Source: Oligoflexia bacterium
GTDB taxonomy: Bacteria > Bdellovibrionota > Bdellovibrionia > JABDDW01
Length of the DNA: 46,835 nt
NCBI GenBank assembly: GCA_023250675.1
Contig: JAHFAE010000015.1
Coordinates: 1 to 46,835 of the forward strand
Direction of reading: 5' to 3'
Shown here: positions 7,652-15,208 of the stretch, piece by piece
Layout of the letters: the number at the start of each line of letters is the position of its first letter
Position numbering within the stretch: position 1 is the first letter of the stretch
Notes under the pieces: generated by a model
Databases searched by the model: none
Told to the model about the DNA's origin: nothing
What the model saw: the letters and a program-made list of their open reading frames with translations, nothing else
Position numbers and translations under genes: made by a program

Positions 7652-8881
7652 ATGGGACATCCAACCCTGATTTTAATAATTTTTGGCCTGTTGGTGACAT
7701 TGACCATAAGTGCTCAAGCACGGCCAGAGTACGCTCTACAAAGAACTACAAATTGCATCACCTGTCACGCACTCCCCATGGGTGCTGGGCCTCGAAACGT
7801 GTTCGGTAAGATATTTGGATCACGGTCATATAAGACGGCGGAGACTTCAAACTCTGATCTTTATTATGGAGATTTCAGAGCCGAGTATTTTTCACCCATC
7901 GAAAAACCCAGGGAAGCCGGCAAGGCAAATGGTCTGGCCTTGATGGTCGCTGCGGCAAGCGTTAATGTTCCTATTCGCATCAGAGATGACGGTTCAAGTC
8001 TTCGTGCCGTTTTGACATATGACATGGGCATACTATCGCAAGGCACCCGTGAAGCTGTGTTTCTTTGGACTCTCCCTACAGAGAAAAATGTTTTTCTGCC
8101 CGATCAAGTGTTATTTGGCCGATTCTATGCTCCTTTTGGGTTATTAAGCGACGAACACCGAACCTATACCAAAATGCAAACGAGGACGGCATTTCGTGAT
8201 TTTAATATGGGTGGTCTAATGGCATGGGATTTTTCTGACAATATGCACCTCGATCTAGCTGTTACAGATGGAAATCCTCAAGCGGGCTCTCTATCTACAG
8301 GTGATGTGGAGAGTGCCGTTTTCGCCAATTTACGATGGATTCCATCAGCACTCCCATTTCTTTTCGGAGTCAGTTATACTCACCACGAGTCCCAAGTGAA
8401 TGACCCTGCAAGTACTCTCATTACACCCGTTGGCCAAGCTGGCGCTGGTTATCTTGGCATAGATTTTAATCGTATCACCAGCGGTCGTTGGAACGCAGTT
8501 GTCACTGGCGAAACGGTCATCGCCAAAGGTTTTAATGGCAATACCGAAATGGCAAGTTTCTTTTTTCCATCAGATGGTACGGCAAGTGCTTACCAAAATG
8601 CTGTTTCATCAAGTCAGTCCCGCGGGTACTACAGCCAATTCAAATGGGATATAACGAGAAATATCACTTTTATGTACAAGTTCGATTACCTGCAACCTGA
8701 TGTAAGATTTCCAGGAGACTATTTTTTACGTAACGGCATTGGCTTTAGGTACCAGTTTGAAAGTAACGAAATCGTTTATTTGCGCTATGAGAAATCAACT
8801 GTGACGCGACCTGAAATTCAAAACAGTTCGGCCTTTACCGCCTACGATGATATTTGGCTCATGTTACGAATCTGGATCTAA
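7652..8881 (+). CDS. Monohaem c-type cytochrome fused to an outer-membrane barrel
   Basis: 409 residues. ATG 7652 follows GGAAGGTGG. A signal peptide (LILIIFGLLVTLTISAQA) precedes CITCH at residues 35-39, a c-type haem attachment motif in a short segment (RTTNCITCHALPMGAGPRN). From about residue 60 to the end the protein is made of amphipathic strands (YGDFRAEYFSP, FGRFYAPFGLL, LMLRIWI), as in porin-like barrels of the DUF3570/MtrB-like general kind. The N-terminal haem would sit at the periplasmic or outer face of the pore. Known families couple separate haem proteins to barrels; here the haem site is on the barrel polypeptide. A single haem suggests a relay rather than a wire. It converges, six bases apart, on the cupredoxin/HiPIP pair. 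Redox function is inferred; the CxxCH is seen. Confidence 0.75.
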   Translation: MGHPTLILIIFGLLVTLTISAQARPEYALQRTTNCITCHALPMGAGPRNVFGKIFGSRSYKTAETSNSDLYYGDFRAEYFSPIEKPREAGKANGLALMVAAASVNVPIRIRDDGSSLRAVLTYDMGILSQGTREAVFLWTLPTEKNVFLPDQVLFGRFYAPFGLLSDEHRTYTKMQTRTAFRDFNMGGLMAWDFSDNMHLDLAVTDGNPQAGSLSTGDVESAVFANLRWIPSALPFLFGVSYTHHESQVNDPASTLITPVGQAGAGYLGIDFNRITSGRWNAVVTGETVIAKGFNGNTEMASFFFPSDGTASAYQNAVSSSQSRGYYSQFKWDITRNITFMYKFDYLQPDVRFPGDYFLRNGIGFRYQFESNEIVYLRYEKSTVTRPEIQNSSAFTAYDDIWLMLRIWI

Positions 8882-8887
8882 TTGGGT

Positions 8888-9424
8888 CTATTGCACAATG
8901 ATCGTGGCAGTCATATTTGAGTGAAATCTGCAATGGTAAGAATAGGTGCCAGGAGCGTTGAACTGAAACGAGAAACTTTGGCCTGGGCCAACGTCGCCAT
9001 TCCATCCGCCGGCGTCAGCCGTCGAAGAATGGAGAAGCCCATCCATATTTGTCCATTTCACTAAGGTACCAACCGAAACGGTTTGAGGCGTAGGTGAAAA
9101 AGCCATATTTTGAATGACTACGGGTTTTGTTGTTGTACCTCCGGTGCCGGGTAAAGGATTTATTGTCACGCACGGATTGGGAGCAGGAGTTGGGGAGTTC
9201 GTTGGGCTTGATCCGGGAGAAGGCGAAGTAGTTGGGGTTGGAGTCGCAGGGCCTCCCGAGCCCGGTCCCGTTGCTCGATTAAATAGTTGTGACATTGCGG
9301 CACAATTGCTCGTGGCGATAAGATTGGCCACATCCATTTGCTCGCCGCCACAATTTAAATATATAAGAGGAAGAATTATTGTTCCCACAAAAAGACCGAC
9401 CTTTAAGGTGAAAAAATTTTTCAC
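8888..9424 (-). CDS. Cupredoxin (plastocyanin/azurin-like) lipoprotein
   Basis: 178 residues from GTG 9424, with AAAGGG six bases upstream lying inside the end of the HiPIP gene (one base separates the genes). A hydrophobic signal ending in IYLNC25 suggests a lipoprotein. A Pro/Thr/Ser linker (about 55-84) tethers a C-terminal copper domain. The likely type-1 copper ligands are His132, Cys165, His168 and Met171 (YHCRFHSNM), preceded by the usual MAFSPxxxxVxxGxxVxWxNxD strand pattern. It should carry single electrons in the periplasm or on the outer membrane. Its partners are probably the HiPIP made from the same transcript and the haem-barrel encoded opposite. The copper fold is confident; the partners are inference. 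Confidence 0.88.
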   Translation of the reverse strand: MKNFFTLKVGLFVGTIILPLIYLNCGGEQMDVANLIATSNCAAMSQLFNRATGPGSGGPATPTPTTSPSPGSSPTNSPTPAPNPCVTINPLPGTGGTTTKPVVIQNMAFSPTPQTVSVGTLVKWTNMDGLLHSSTADAGGWNGDVGPGQSFSFQFNAPGTYSYHCRFHSNMTATIIVQ

Positions 9425-9425
9425 G

Positions 9426-9785
9426 CTAACCCTTTGGTGTGAACGAGTTGCAAATACCAGTATTTTTAACTAGAACTCCTTGCATGACCTGGCACTTTCC
9501 ATATTTATCATCAACTTTTGTGTGGTACTGACATTTTACACAGCTCCCCTTTTTTGCAGTGCTGGCATCGCACTTATATGTTTTATCGGCATTCGGGCTA
9601 GAAGCGTCAGGGCAATACTTTAAATTTTTTGCTAGGGAATTGGCTGCTGCTGCGCCTGAATCTCCCAGTTTAAGATCAGCTGCCAAGGCTTTACGTCTTA
9701 ATAGAAAATTTGAACTTCCTACAAAAAATAATCCAGTAAGAAAACTAAATTTTAGAAATCTGCGACGGTCGACCTTATTGCTCAT
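9426..9785 (-). CDS. High-potential iron-sulfur protein (HiPIP), Tat-exported
   Basis: 119 residues; ATG 9785 follows TAGGAGA by six bases. The N terminus DRRRFLKFSFLTG is a twin-arginine signal, fitting export of a protein folded around a cluster. Cys82, Cys85, Cys98 and Cys112, with spacing CxxC-x12-C-x13-C, together with GKCQVMQGVLVKNTGIC match the HiPIP signature (GCxxFPGKxVxxxGWC), although the usual aromatic residues are replaced. Two additional cysteines (58, 72) are unusual and may form a disulfide. HiPIPs hold a [4Fe-4S]3+/2+ cluster and shuttle electrons in the periplasm. It is co-transcribed with the cupredoxin downstream. Confidence 0.85.
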   Translation of the reverse strand: MSNKVDRRRFLKFSFLTGLFFVGSSNFLLRRKALAADLKLGDSGAAAANSLAKNLKYCPDASSPNADKTYKCDASTAKKGSCVKCQYHTKVDDKYGKCQVMQGVLVKNTGICNSFTPKG

Positions 9786-9864
9786 TGAATTTCTCCTAGT
9801 AATTATATTTTAGAGTATTCTCCCCCCCAATCAGGCTAAAGATATTCTTTTTCTTTTGCAAGAT

Positions 9865-9890
9865 GACAAGCGTCTGGCTGGTCGTTTGTC
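9865..9890. other. Hairpin in the HiPIP-asnB intergenic region
   Basis: GACAAGCG (9865-9872) pairs with CGTTTGTC (9883-9890), 8 bp with one G-T. No T run follows on either strand. It lies between divergent genes and could be an operator or leader structure; role unknown. Confidence 0.3.
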
Positions 9891-9968
9891 TTGAAGTGAA
9901 TAATGATAATTTAAAAAACAGCCGAATCGTCCCTTTCTGATAAAACTGTAACAGGGAGAAATCAAAGG

Positions 9969-11957
9969 ATGTGCGGTATCAATGCCATTTTTAAATACAA
10001 TCAAAAGCAAGTAGATTTAAACGACATTACTCTTATGTCTTCTGCCATTCAACACCGCGGCCCCGATGAAGCCGGCTACGCGCTTCTCAATGATGGGTCT
10101 TTGGGATTTGGCCACGTTCGCCTCAGCATTATTGATCTAAAAACCGGTCAACAACCCATGTTCAATGATGATGGAACCATCGGCTTAATCTTTAACGGCG
10201 AGATTTACGACCATAAAGCGCTCAGAGAAGATTTACAAGTGCGCGGTCATCATTTTAAGACGACGTCTGACAGCGAAGTCATAATTCGTCTATATGAGGA
10301 GTATGATTTAAATTTTTTTGAAAAGCTCAACGGCGAATTTGCATTTATTATTTGGGATCAGAATAAGCGTCGATTATTAGCAGTCAAAGATCGAATGGGA
10401 ATTAAACCCCTTTTTTTCTACAGAAGTCATGATGAAATAATTTTTTCTTCAGAGGCTAAAGGGATCTTCGCCCTGCCCCGCGTTCCAAGGCAAATCTCTA
10501 AAGAATATCTCACGGGACCTGCATGGGGAGTTTTTCCTAAATCATTTAGTACTTTTGAAAGTATCGAGTCGCTTAAGCCTGGGCATTTTTTAATTGTAAA
10601 TCAAAATGAATCACCCGTGGAGAAAGAATATTGGCGTTTAAACTATACTCCTGACTGCAATTTAACTTTTGAAGATGCTCAAGAGAAATTACGCAATTTG
10701 TTAGCTCAGGCAGTTAAGCGTAGAATGGTGGCCGATGTGGAAGTGGGCGTTTATTTAAGCGGTGGTCTAGATTCAACTTTAATTTGTGCCCTCATGGCCC
10801 AGAATGGGCAAAAGTTTAAAGCTTTTAATATGGGTTTCACGGGCTCTGTTTATGACGAAGCAAGCTTAGCACAGAAAATCGCCAATCACTATGGAGTGCA
10901 GTTTGAAACCATCGATTGCTCTATGGAGCTTATGGCTGAAAATTATCTCAAAACAATTTATCACTCTGAACTGGTTCTTTTTAATCCAGGCCCCATAGCC
11001 AAAATTATTTTATCTCATTTGGTAAGGTCTCAAAATCACAAGGCCTGCCTTACGGGGGAGGGATCAGATGAAATTTTTGGGGGCTATCCTTATTATAAAC
11101 TAGAAAAAATCAGACAGTTGATGCTCGGCGGTGGAGAAGAGGCACGCCTCGCCGAAGATCTTTGGAAGAAATTCAAAATTATCGATGAGCGGTCAGAAGG
11201 TGTTTTATGGGATGGGAAGAAATACTGGAAGGGGGTTGAACCTCTTTTTGACTTTCCAAGTTTTCACCACGCTCGGGCCCACGATGCTGACAAATATATA
11301 GATCAAGCCTTCAACCCAGAATTAAAATTTGGCGAGGATAACAAACCAGGCACTTTATTTGACAAAACTTATGGAATAAACGAAATCAAAAATCTGAATT
11401 CTTTTAATATCACTCGAAGTACTTCAATGAATAAATTGAGCGGCTATTTGATCCCAGCCTATTGTGATCGAATGGAGATGGCCAACTCAGTGGAGTGTCG
11501 AACACCCTTTTTAGATCGCGACATGCTTAATTTTGCGGGGACTCTGCTCCCAAAATATTGCTTGAATGTTCGGGAGCTCAAAGAAAAATTCTTACTCCGA
11601 GAGGCCTTTAAAGATGTTGTTCCATCCTTTATGAAAACCGCTCACAAACATCCGTTTATGTCACCTAATTGGTACACATTCTCGAAAGTTTCAGCGGGCA
11701 AAACAATTGTAGATGAATTTTTATCCCGCCGAAAAATTAAAAGCGTCGGCATTTTTAACCCTGCCTTTGTCAGAAACGCAAGGCTTTTATGGAAGATTCT
11801 TCCCCAGAGAACCCTTTTATTTAAAAGAGTAGATATTCTCATAGGTCAGATTTTGGGGATTCAAACACTCCATCATCTTTTCGTCGAAAACGCAGTGCCC
11901 GCTAGCTCTTCCATAAATATGGTAGATCGAACACCGGCACCCCGATTCGTCCCGTAA
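9969..11957 (+). CDS. asnB: Asparagine synthase, glutamine-hydrolysing
   Basis: 662 residues. It makes asparagine from aspartate, glutamine and ATP. Met1 is followed by Cys2 (MCGINAIF), the Ntn-type glutaminase nucleophile once Met is removed, which fixes the start at 9969. The N-terminal class II amidotransferase domain (about 1-200) shows RGPDEAG, RLSIIDL and FNGEIYDH. The synthetase domain has the PP-loop SGGLDS at residue 264 onward, then GEGSDEIFGGYPYY and the C-terminal CRTPFLDRDM. It is longer than the E. coli enzyme (554) but within the range of the broad AsnB group, some members of which amidate other substrates such as cell-wall precursors. A GGGAGA site lies 10 bases upstream. It is a single gene, divergent from HiPIP. 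Confidence 0.93.
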   Translation: MCGINAIFKYNQKQVDLNDITLMSSAIQHRGPDEAGYALLNDGSLGFGHVRLSIIDLKTGQQPMFNDDGTIGLIFNGEIYDHKALREDLQVRGHHFKTTSDSEVIIRLYEEYDLNFFEKLNGEFAFIIWDQNKRRLLAVKDRMGIKPLFFYRSHDEIIFSSEAKGIFALPRVPRQISKEYLTGPAWGVFPKSFSTFESIESLKPGHFLIVNQNESPVEKEYWRLNYTPDCNLTFEDAQEKLRNLLAQAVKRRMVADVEVGVYLSGGLDSTLICALMAQNGQKFKAFNMGFTGSVYDEASLAQKIANHYGVQFETIDCSMELMAENYLKTIYHSELVLFNPGPIAKIILSHLVRSQNHKACLTGEGSDEIFGGYPYYKLEKIRQLMLGGGEEARLAEDLWKKFKIIDERSEGVLWDGKKYWKGVEPLFDFPSFHHARAHDADKYIDQAFNPELKFGEDNKPGTLFDKTYGINEIKNLNSFNITRSTSMNKLSGYLIPAYCDRMEMANSVECRTPFLDRDMLNFAGTLLPKYCLNVRELKEKFLLREAFKDVVPSFMKTAHKHPFMSPNWYTFSKVSAGKTIVDEFLSRRKIKSVGIFNPAFVRNARLLWKILPQRTLLFKRVDILIGQILGIQTLHHLFVENAVPASSSINMVDRTPAPRFVP

Positions 11958-12005
11958 GGGATTCTCTGATCCCAGTAAATTGAGAGAACTCCGTAGAGCC
12001 GCTAA

Positions 12006-12434
12006 TCAAATATTGATACCTTTAATAAAATTGATGGACTAGAAACTGCGATTAAAAAAGCAAAGAAAAAGACAGGGCTGAAAATAGGGTTTTCAAAGTC
12101 ACGGGTTGCTTTGGCACCTAGTCAGTTTGAAGATAGGCTTAATTTTTATACCGAAGGTAATTTCAAATTTCTCGACGTAAGAGTTCTAGAACCCCACGAT
12201 TTTGCTATGATGAAAATGACTCGTCTTGAAACAAGGGATCTTGACGATATTTTAGAAGTCCACAAACGTAAACCACTTAATCCTAAAACGTTGTTGAATC
12301 TCTATCTCAAAGAGATGCCCCACTATGTGGGCAGCGAGGCGCAATTTAAAGCTAACTATCTCTATGCTATTGAATCTTTATTCGGGGCGAAAATCTTCAC
12401 TATTCATAAGGCCAAAATTTCTGCTGGTAAATAA
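12006..12434 (+). pseudogene. 5'-truncated nucleotidyltransferase (DUF6036-like) remnant
   Basis: The frame is open from just after a TAA at 12003 and reads SNIDTFNKIDGLETAIKKAK before the first start-like codon (TTG 12111, also an internal Leu). The protein-like pattern begins well before any start codon. The text DIDTFNK..., FEDRLNFY, FKFLDVRVLEPHDFAMMKMTR and RDLDDILEVHKR resembles the C-terminal two thirds of DUF6036-type nucleotidyltransferases. The N-terminal glycine/serine nucleotide-binding segment is missing. The upstream 50 bases after asnB carry nothing that restores it. I therefore call it a decayed copy; an unusual ATT start cannot be excluded. Confidence 0.6.
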
Positions 12435-12659
12435 GCCGTCGATCTTCGTATCGTATTTGCCCACACCTTAGAGCCGCCAATGGGCACTTCAGGTGACCAG
12501 GTTTTCACGTCTAAAAATATCGAGATTTCAGCAAGATGCCTTACTACAGCCATATATGGAAAAGAGATAGTACGATTTCAACAATCAAAACCACTGGCAT
12601 AGCCTTGCATATAACCTCAGGCGAACTAGTCAAGTATTTGAAAAGATTTAGGAGATAAA

Positions 12660-13079
12660 ATGAGAAACAATTTCTTAGCTATCGCGGTGATTATTTTAAG
12701 TACGACGTCGGCATTTGCCAATCCTACCATTAAAGATCTAATCGGAAAATATGCAGGATCAGGTATTGGTATGCCCCATACCCCAACTTGCAAAGTCGTA
12801 ATCGACAGACTTCCCAGTTTAGAACGAACAAGAGATGAGATGTATATACTCATACGAAGTGACGTTGGTGCCAGAGTTTTACTTACGACCGAACAAGACC
12901 TATTGAGTTCTATTTCCGGTCGAGCTTTGAATCTCCAAGTACAGGGCCAAGGTCAAGATATTTTAAACTTGAGCATTCAACTCGATGAAAATAATCTTCC
13001 CGACAAATTGTATCTTACTAATAGGGTTGGTGATAGATCAATTCCTTTAGCCAATTGCACGATCAAAGAAACCCACTAA
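12660..13079 (+). CDS. Small periplasmic protein, unknown family
   Basis: 139 residues. ATG 12660 is preceded by AGGAG at good spacing. A clear signal peptide (MRNNFLAIAVIILSTTSAFA) precedes a 118-residue mature part rich in beta-type sequence, with two cysteines (in TPTCKV and ANCTIK) that could form a disulfide linking the two ends. No motif recognised; the shape recalls small lipocalin-like or secreted inhibitor folds, which is only an impression. The stop codon touches the ATG of the potassium channel gene, so the two are one transcription unit and perhaps work together at the membrane. Confidence 0.7.
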   Translation: MRNNFLAIAVIILSTTSAFANPTIKDLIGKYAGSGIGMPHTPTCKVVIDRLPSLERTRDEMYILIRSDVGARVLLTTEQDLLSSISGRALNLQVQGQGQDILNLSIQLDENNLPDKLYLTNRVGDRSIPLANCTIKETH

Positions 13080-13999
13080 ATGGCCATAAAAAAAATCATT
13101 CAAGTCGACGGAACCTTTAATGTTGTCAATAAGAGTCTCCGTGACATAAATACCGCTGACCTCTATCACTCCCTTCTTTCTCTAAACTGGAAGTGGTTTT
13201 TAACTCTAGCAGGCTTATGTTTTTTCTTTGTGAACGCCCTTTTTGCTACAGCATATTATCTATGTGGGCCGTCAGCTTTTATCGGCATTGATCAAACCAA
13301 TAACTTCCCCTTTTGGATCGATTGTTTTTTCTTTAGTGTTCAAACTTTTGCAACAATCGGATATGGCAGAATTTCGCCTCTAGGTTATGTATCTAATATT
13401 TTAGTTTCCCTTGAAGCTTTCACTGAACTCATGCTCCTCGCTTTAGCCACGGGACTCTTTTTTGCTCGTTTTTCAAAACCCACCTCAAGATTAATTTATA
13501 GCAAAAAAGCCATAATCGGCCCTATCGATGGTGAGAACTTTCTTTATTTTCGCATAGCTAACGCGCGTTTTAATCAACTTGTAGATGCTAGAGTGAGCAT
13601 GAATTTTCTAAAAGAAGAAACGACTCAAGAGGGTAAAACGTATTACACGCCTTATACACTCAAACTTGAAAACAGCAATATTATGATTCTGGCCCTGACT
13701 TTTACACTTTGTCATCCTATTGACAAAGAAAGTCCTTTTTATGGTCTGGGCCCAGAAAAAATCAAGAATCTACCGGGTGATCTATTAATTTCTATTACTG
13801 GCACTGACAGCACCATTGGTCAGACGGTTAACAGCCGTTACTCCTATAGTATGAATGACATTATTTTCAATGGTCAATTCGTCGATATTTTAGAATTTTA
13901 TGACGATGGGTCCGCAGGAATTGACTTGGATATGATCAGCGATATTCAAACCCAAATGGTAGCGGAGGAGGGAATCGAACCCCCGACACTGCGGATATG
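13080..13999 (+). CDS. Inward-rectifier (Kir-type) potassium channel
   Basis: 306 residues including the last codons (stop ends at base 14000). There are two membrane helices (about residues 38-60 and 110-130) with a pore loop bearing the selectivity filter TIGYG at 92-96. A cytoplasmic immunoglobulin-like domain follows (about 150-290; GENFLYFRIANARFNQLVDARVSM), as in KirBac proteins. Four copies form the channel. It begins directly after the stop of the small periplasmic protein. The last 14 residues (VAEEGIEPPTLRI) are read from the antisense of a tRNA gene, so the natural C terminus may have been longer or different and its present end was set by that tRNA. Confidence 0.88.
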
Positions 14000-14033
14000 A
14001 ACCGCATGCTCTAACCAACTGAGCTACTCCGCC
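13957..14033 (-). tRNA. tRNA with CAT anticodon (Met elongator, possibly Ile2), CCA encoded
   Basis: 77 bases on the minus strand fold as a cloverleaf. The acceptor GGCGGAG pairs with CTCCGCT (one G-U), the D arm is GCTC...GAGC, and the anticodon arm TGCGG-TTCATAT-CCGCA has anticodon CAT. The T arm is GGGGG-TTCGATT-CCCTC, with discriminator A and an encoded CCA. The anticodon stem lacks the three G-C pairs of initiators, so it is elongator Met or a lysidine-modified Ile tRNA; sequence alone cannot settle this. It lies on the same strand as bcp and overlaps the 3' end of the channel ORF by 44 bases. Confidence 0.93.
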
Positions 14034-14053
14034 GTCGTATTAGATAGCGGGCA

Positions 14054-14082
14054 AGTTTAATAATGAGCTTAATTAATGTCAA
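14054..14082 (-). promoter_or_regulatory. Sigma70-like promoter of the tRNA
   Basis: On the minus strand TTGACA (14082-14077) and TAAACT (14059-14054) are 17 bases apart, followed by a GC-rich stretch (TGCCCGC) before the tRNA 5' end at 14033. A GC-rich discriminator is typical of stringently controlled stable-RNA promoters. The -35 box overlaps the stop codon of bcp. Confidence 0.6.
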
Positions 14083-14558
14083 AGAGATTCTAGGTATTCT
14101 AATACCTTAGAGGCGTGGTCCTTGACTTTCACTTTAGGATAAATTTGAGAAATAACTCCTTTTGGATCAATTACAAAAGTACTTCTCACAATGCCCATGA
14201 ATTTTCTTCCGTAAAGACTTTTTTGCTGGTAGACGCCGTAGGATTTACAAGTCTTAAGATTCTCGTCAGCTAAAAGATTAAATTTAAGACCGTATTTGTC
14301 GGCAAACTTACGATGGCTTTCAACTGAATCTTTGCTAACACCAAGCACCACCGCTTTTGTATTTCTAAATCCCAATAAGCCAACCGAAAAATCACAAGCC
14401 TCTACTGTACAGCCCGACGTCATGTCTTTAGGGTAAAAATAAAGGACGACCCATTTTCCTTTAAACTCACCAAGTGAAACAATATCACCGTCTTGATTTG
14501 GGAGCTTAAAACTCGGAGCCTTATTGCCGATTTCTAATTTAGCCATCAAGCCATTCAT
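14079..14558 (-). CDS. bcp: Thioredoxin-dependent thiol peroxidase, Bcp/PrxQ peroxiredoxin
   Basis: 159 residues from ATG 14558, chosen because GGTGA lies seven bases upstream; a TTG at 14582 would add eight residues without a ribosome site. It reduces hydroperoxides with thioredoxin. The peroxidatic Cys50 sits in DMTSGCTVEAC and the resolving Cys55 is five positions later, the atypical 2-Cys pair of Bcp. The frame APSFKLPNQDG, KGKWVVLYFYPKD, LLADENLKTCKSYGV and RSTFVIDPKGVI is that of the family at normal length. There is no signal peptide, so it is cytoplasmic. It ends just before the tRNA promoter and starts close to the stop of a minus-strand barrel gene. Confidence 0.93.
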   Translation of the reverse strand: MNGLMAKLEIGNKAPSFKLPNQDGDIVSLGEFKGKWVVLYFYPKDMTSGCTVEACDFSVGLLGFRNTKAVVLGVSKDSVESHRKFADKYGLKFNLLADENLKTCKSYGVYQQKSLYGRKFMGIVRSTFVIDPKGVISQIYPKVKVKDHASKVLEYLESL

Positions 14559-14588
14559 ATGGGGTTCACCGAATTTCTGCAAGAAAGA

Positions 14589-15182
14589 TTATTGTCGTTC
14601 TTGAATCATATATTTATATCCAATGAGAAGGCCAAACTGATTGGCATCTTCATTGGGTTTAGACTGAAAAGAATAAAAATAGCGGCCATCGGCGATCCAA
14701 TAATTAGGTCCTGAGTGATAAAACTCCCACTGAAGCGACCCGTCAAAACCATATTCTACGATATCACGAGCTGAAGTGGTGCCTGACCCGGCCGCCGTAT
14801 TGTCGAAAATGACAGAATAATCCCCGACAGAAAATGACGAACTAAATGAAATGGCTGCAGAAACACGATTCGAAATCCAATAGCGATAGCCAATGGGGAT
14901 TTCTACTTTATTGATTTTCTCCACAATGTAGGTGGCATCGGCTGCACGGCTGAATATCTTATCAACATAAAATAAACCAATTTCTAGCCCCCCACTCGAG
15001 TTCAAGTCGCCCTCACCTAAAATTCCAAATCCCGCTCGGGGTTGCGCATACACGTTTGATTTTACAGATTGCCCATGGGATTGATATACGAAGGGACCGA
15101 GAGTTGCCGACACATTACCTACATTTGGCTTGTGTGCATAAGCAGTGTTTACAAATAGAAAAAATACTATTAGCCTGATCAT
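14589..15182 (-). CDS. Small outer-membrane beta-barrel protein
   Basis: 197 residues from ATG 15182 (MIRLIVFFLFVNTAYA signal peptide; AGAAAGG just upstream). Longer starts would run through the divergent gene. The mature part alternates short beta strands and glycine turns (ATLGPFVYQSHG, FGLLIGYKYM), as in OmpW/OprF-like eight-stranded barrels. No specific family is recognised. It lies head-to-head with another barrel gene, only 26 bases between the start codons, and six bases upstream of the region leading to bcp, so it may share a transcript with bcp and the tRNA. Confidence 0.72.
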   Translation of the reverse strand: MIRLIVFFLFVNTAYAHKPNVGNVSATLGPFVYQSHGQSVKSNVYAQPRAGFGILGEGDLNSSGGLEIGLFYVDKIFSRAADATYIVEKINKVEIPIGYRYWISNRVSAAISFSSSFSVGDYSVIFDNTAAGSGTTSARDIVEYGFDGSLQWEFYHSGPNYWIADGRYFYSFQSKPNEDANQFGLLIGYKYMIQERQ

Positions 15183-15208
15183 TACCTTTCTAAACATACA
15201 AAGGTGTA
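15183..15208. promoter_or_regulatory. 26-bp divergent start region with inverted repeat
   Basis: The sequence between the two starts reads as an imperfect palindrome: ATTACCTTT, ten bases, then AAAGGTGTAAT. The two arms are the two Shine-Dalgarno sites. There is no room for either promoter, so each promoter must lie in the opposite coding sequence, giving transcripts with complementary 5' ends. Confidence 0.55.

Noticed and set aside
7585-7943. Overlapping frames around the start of the haem-barrel gene
   Set aside because: They lie in other frames of a well-supported gene and have no protein-like pattern.
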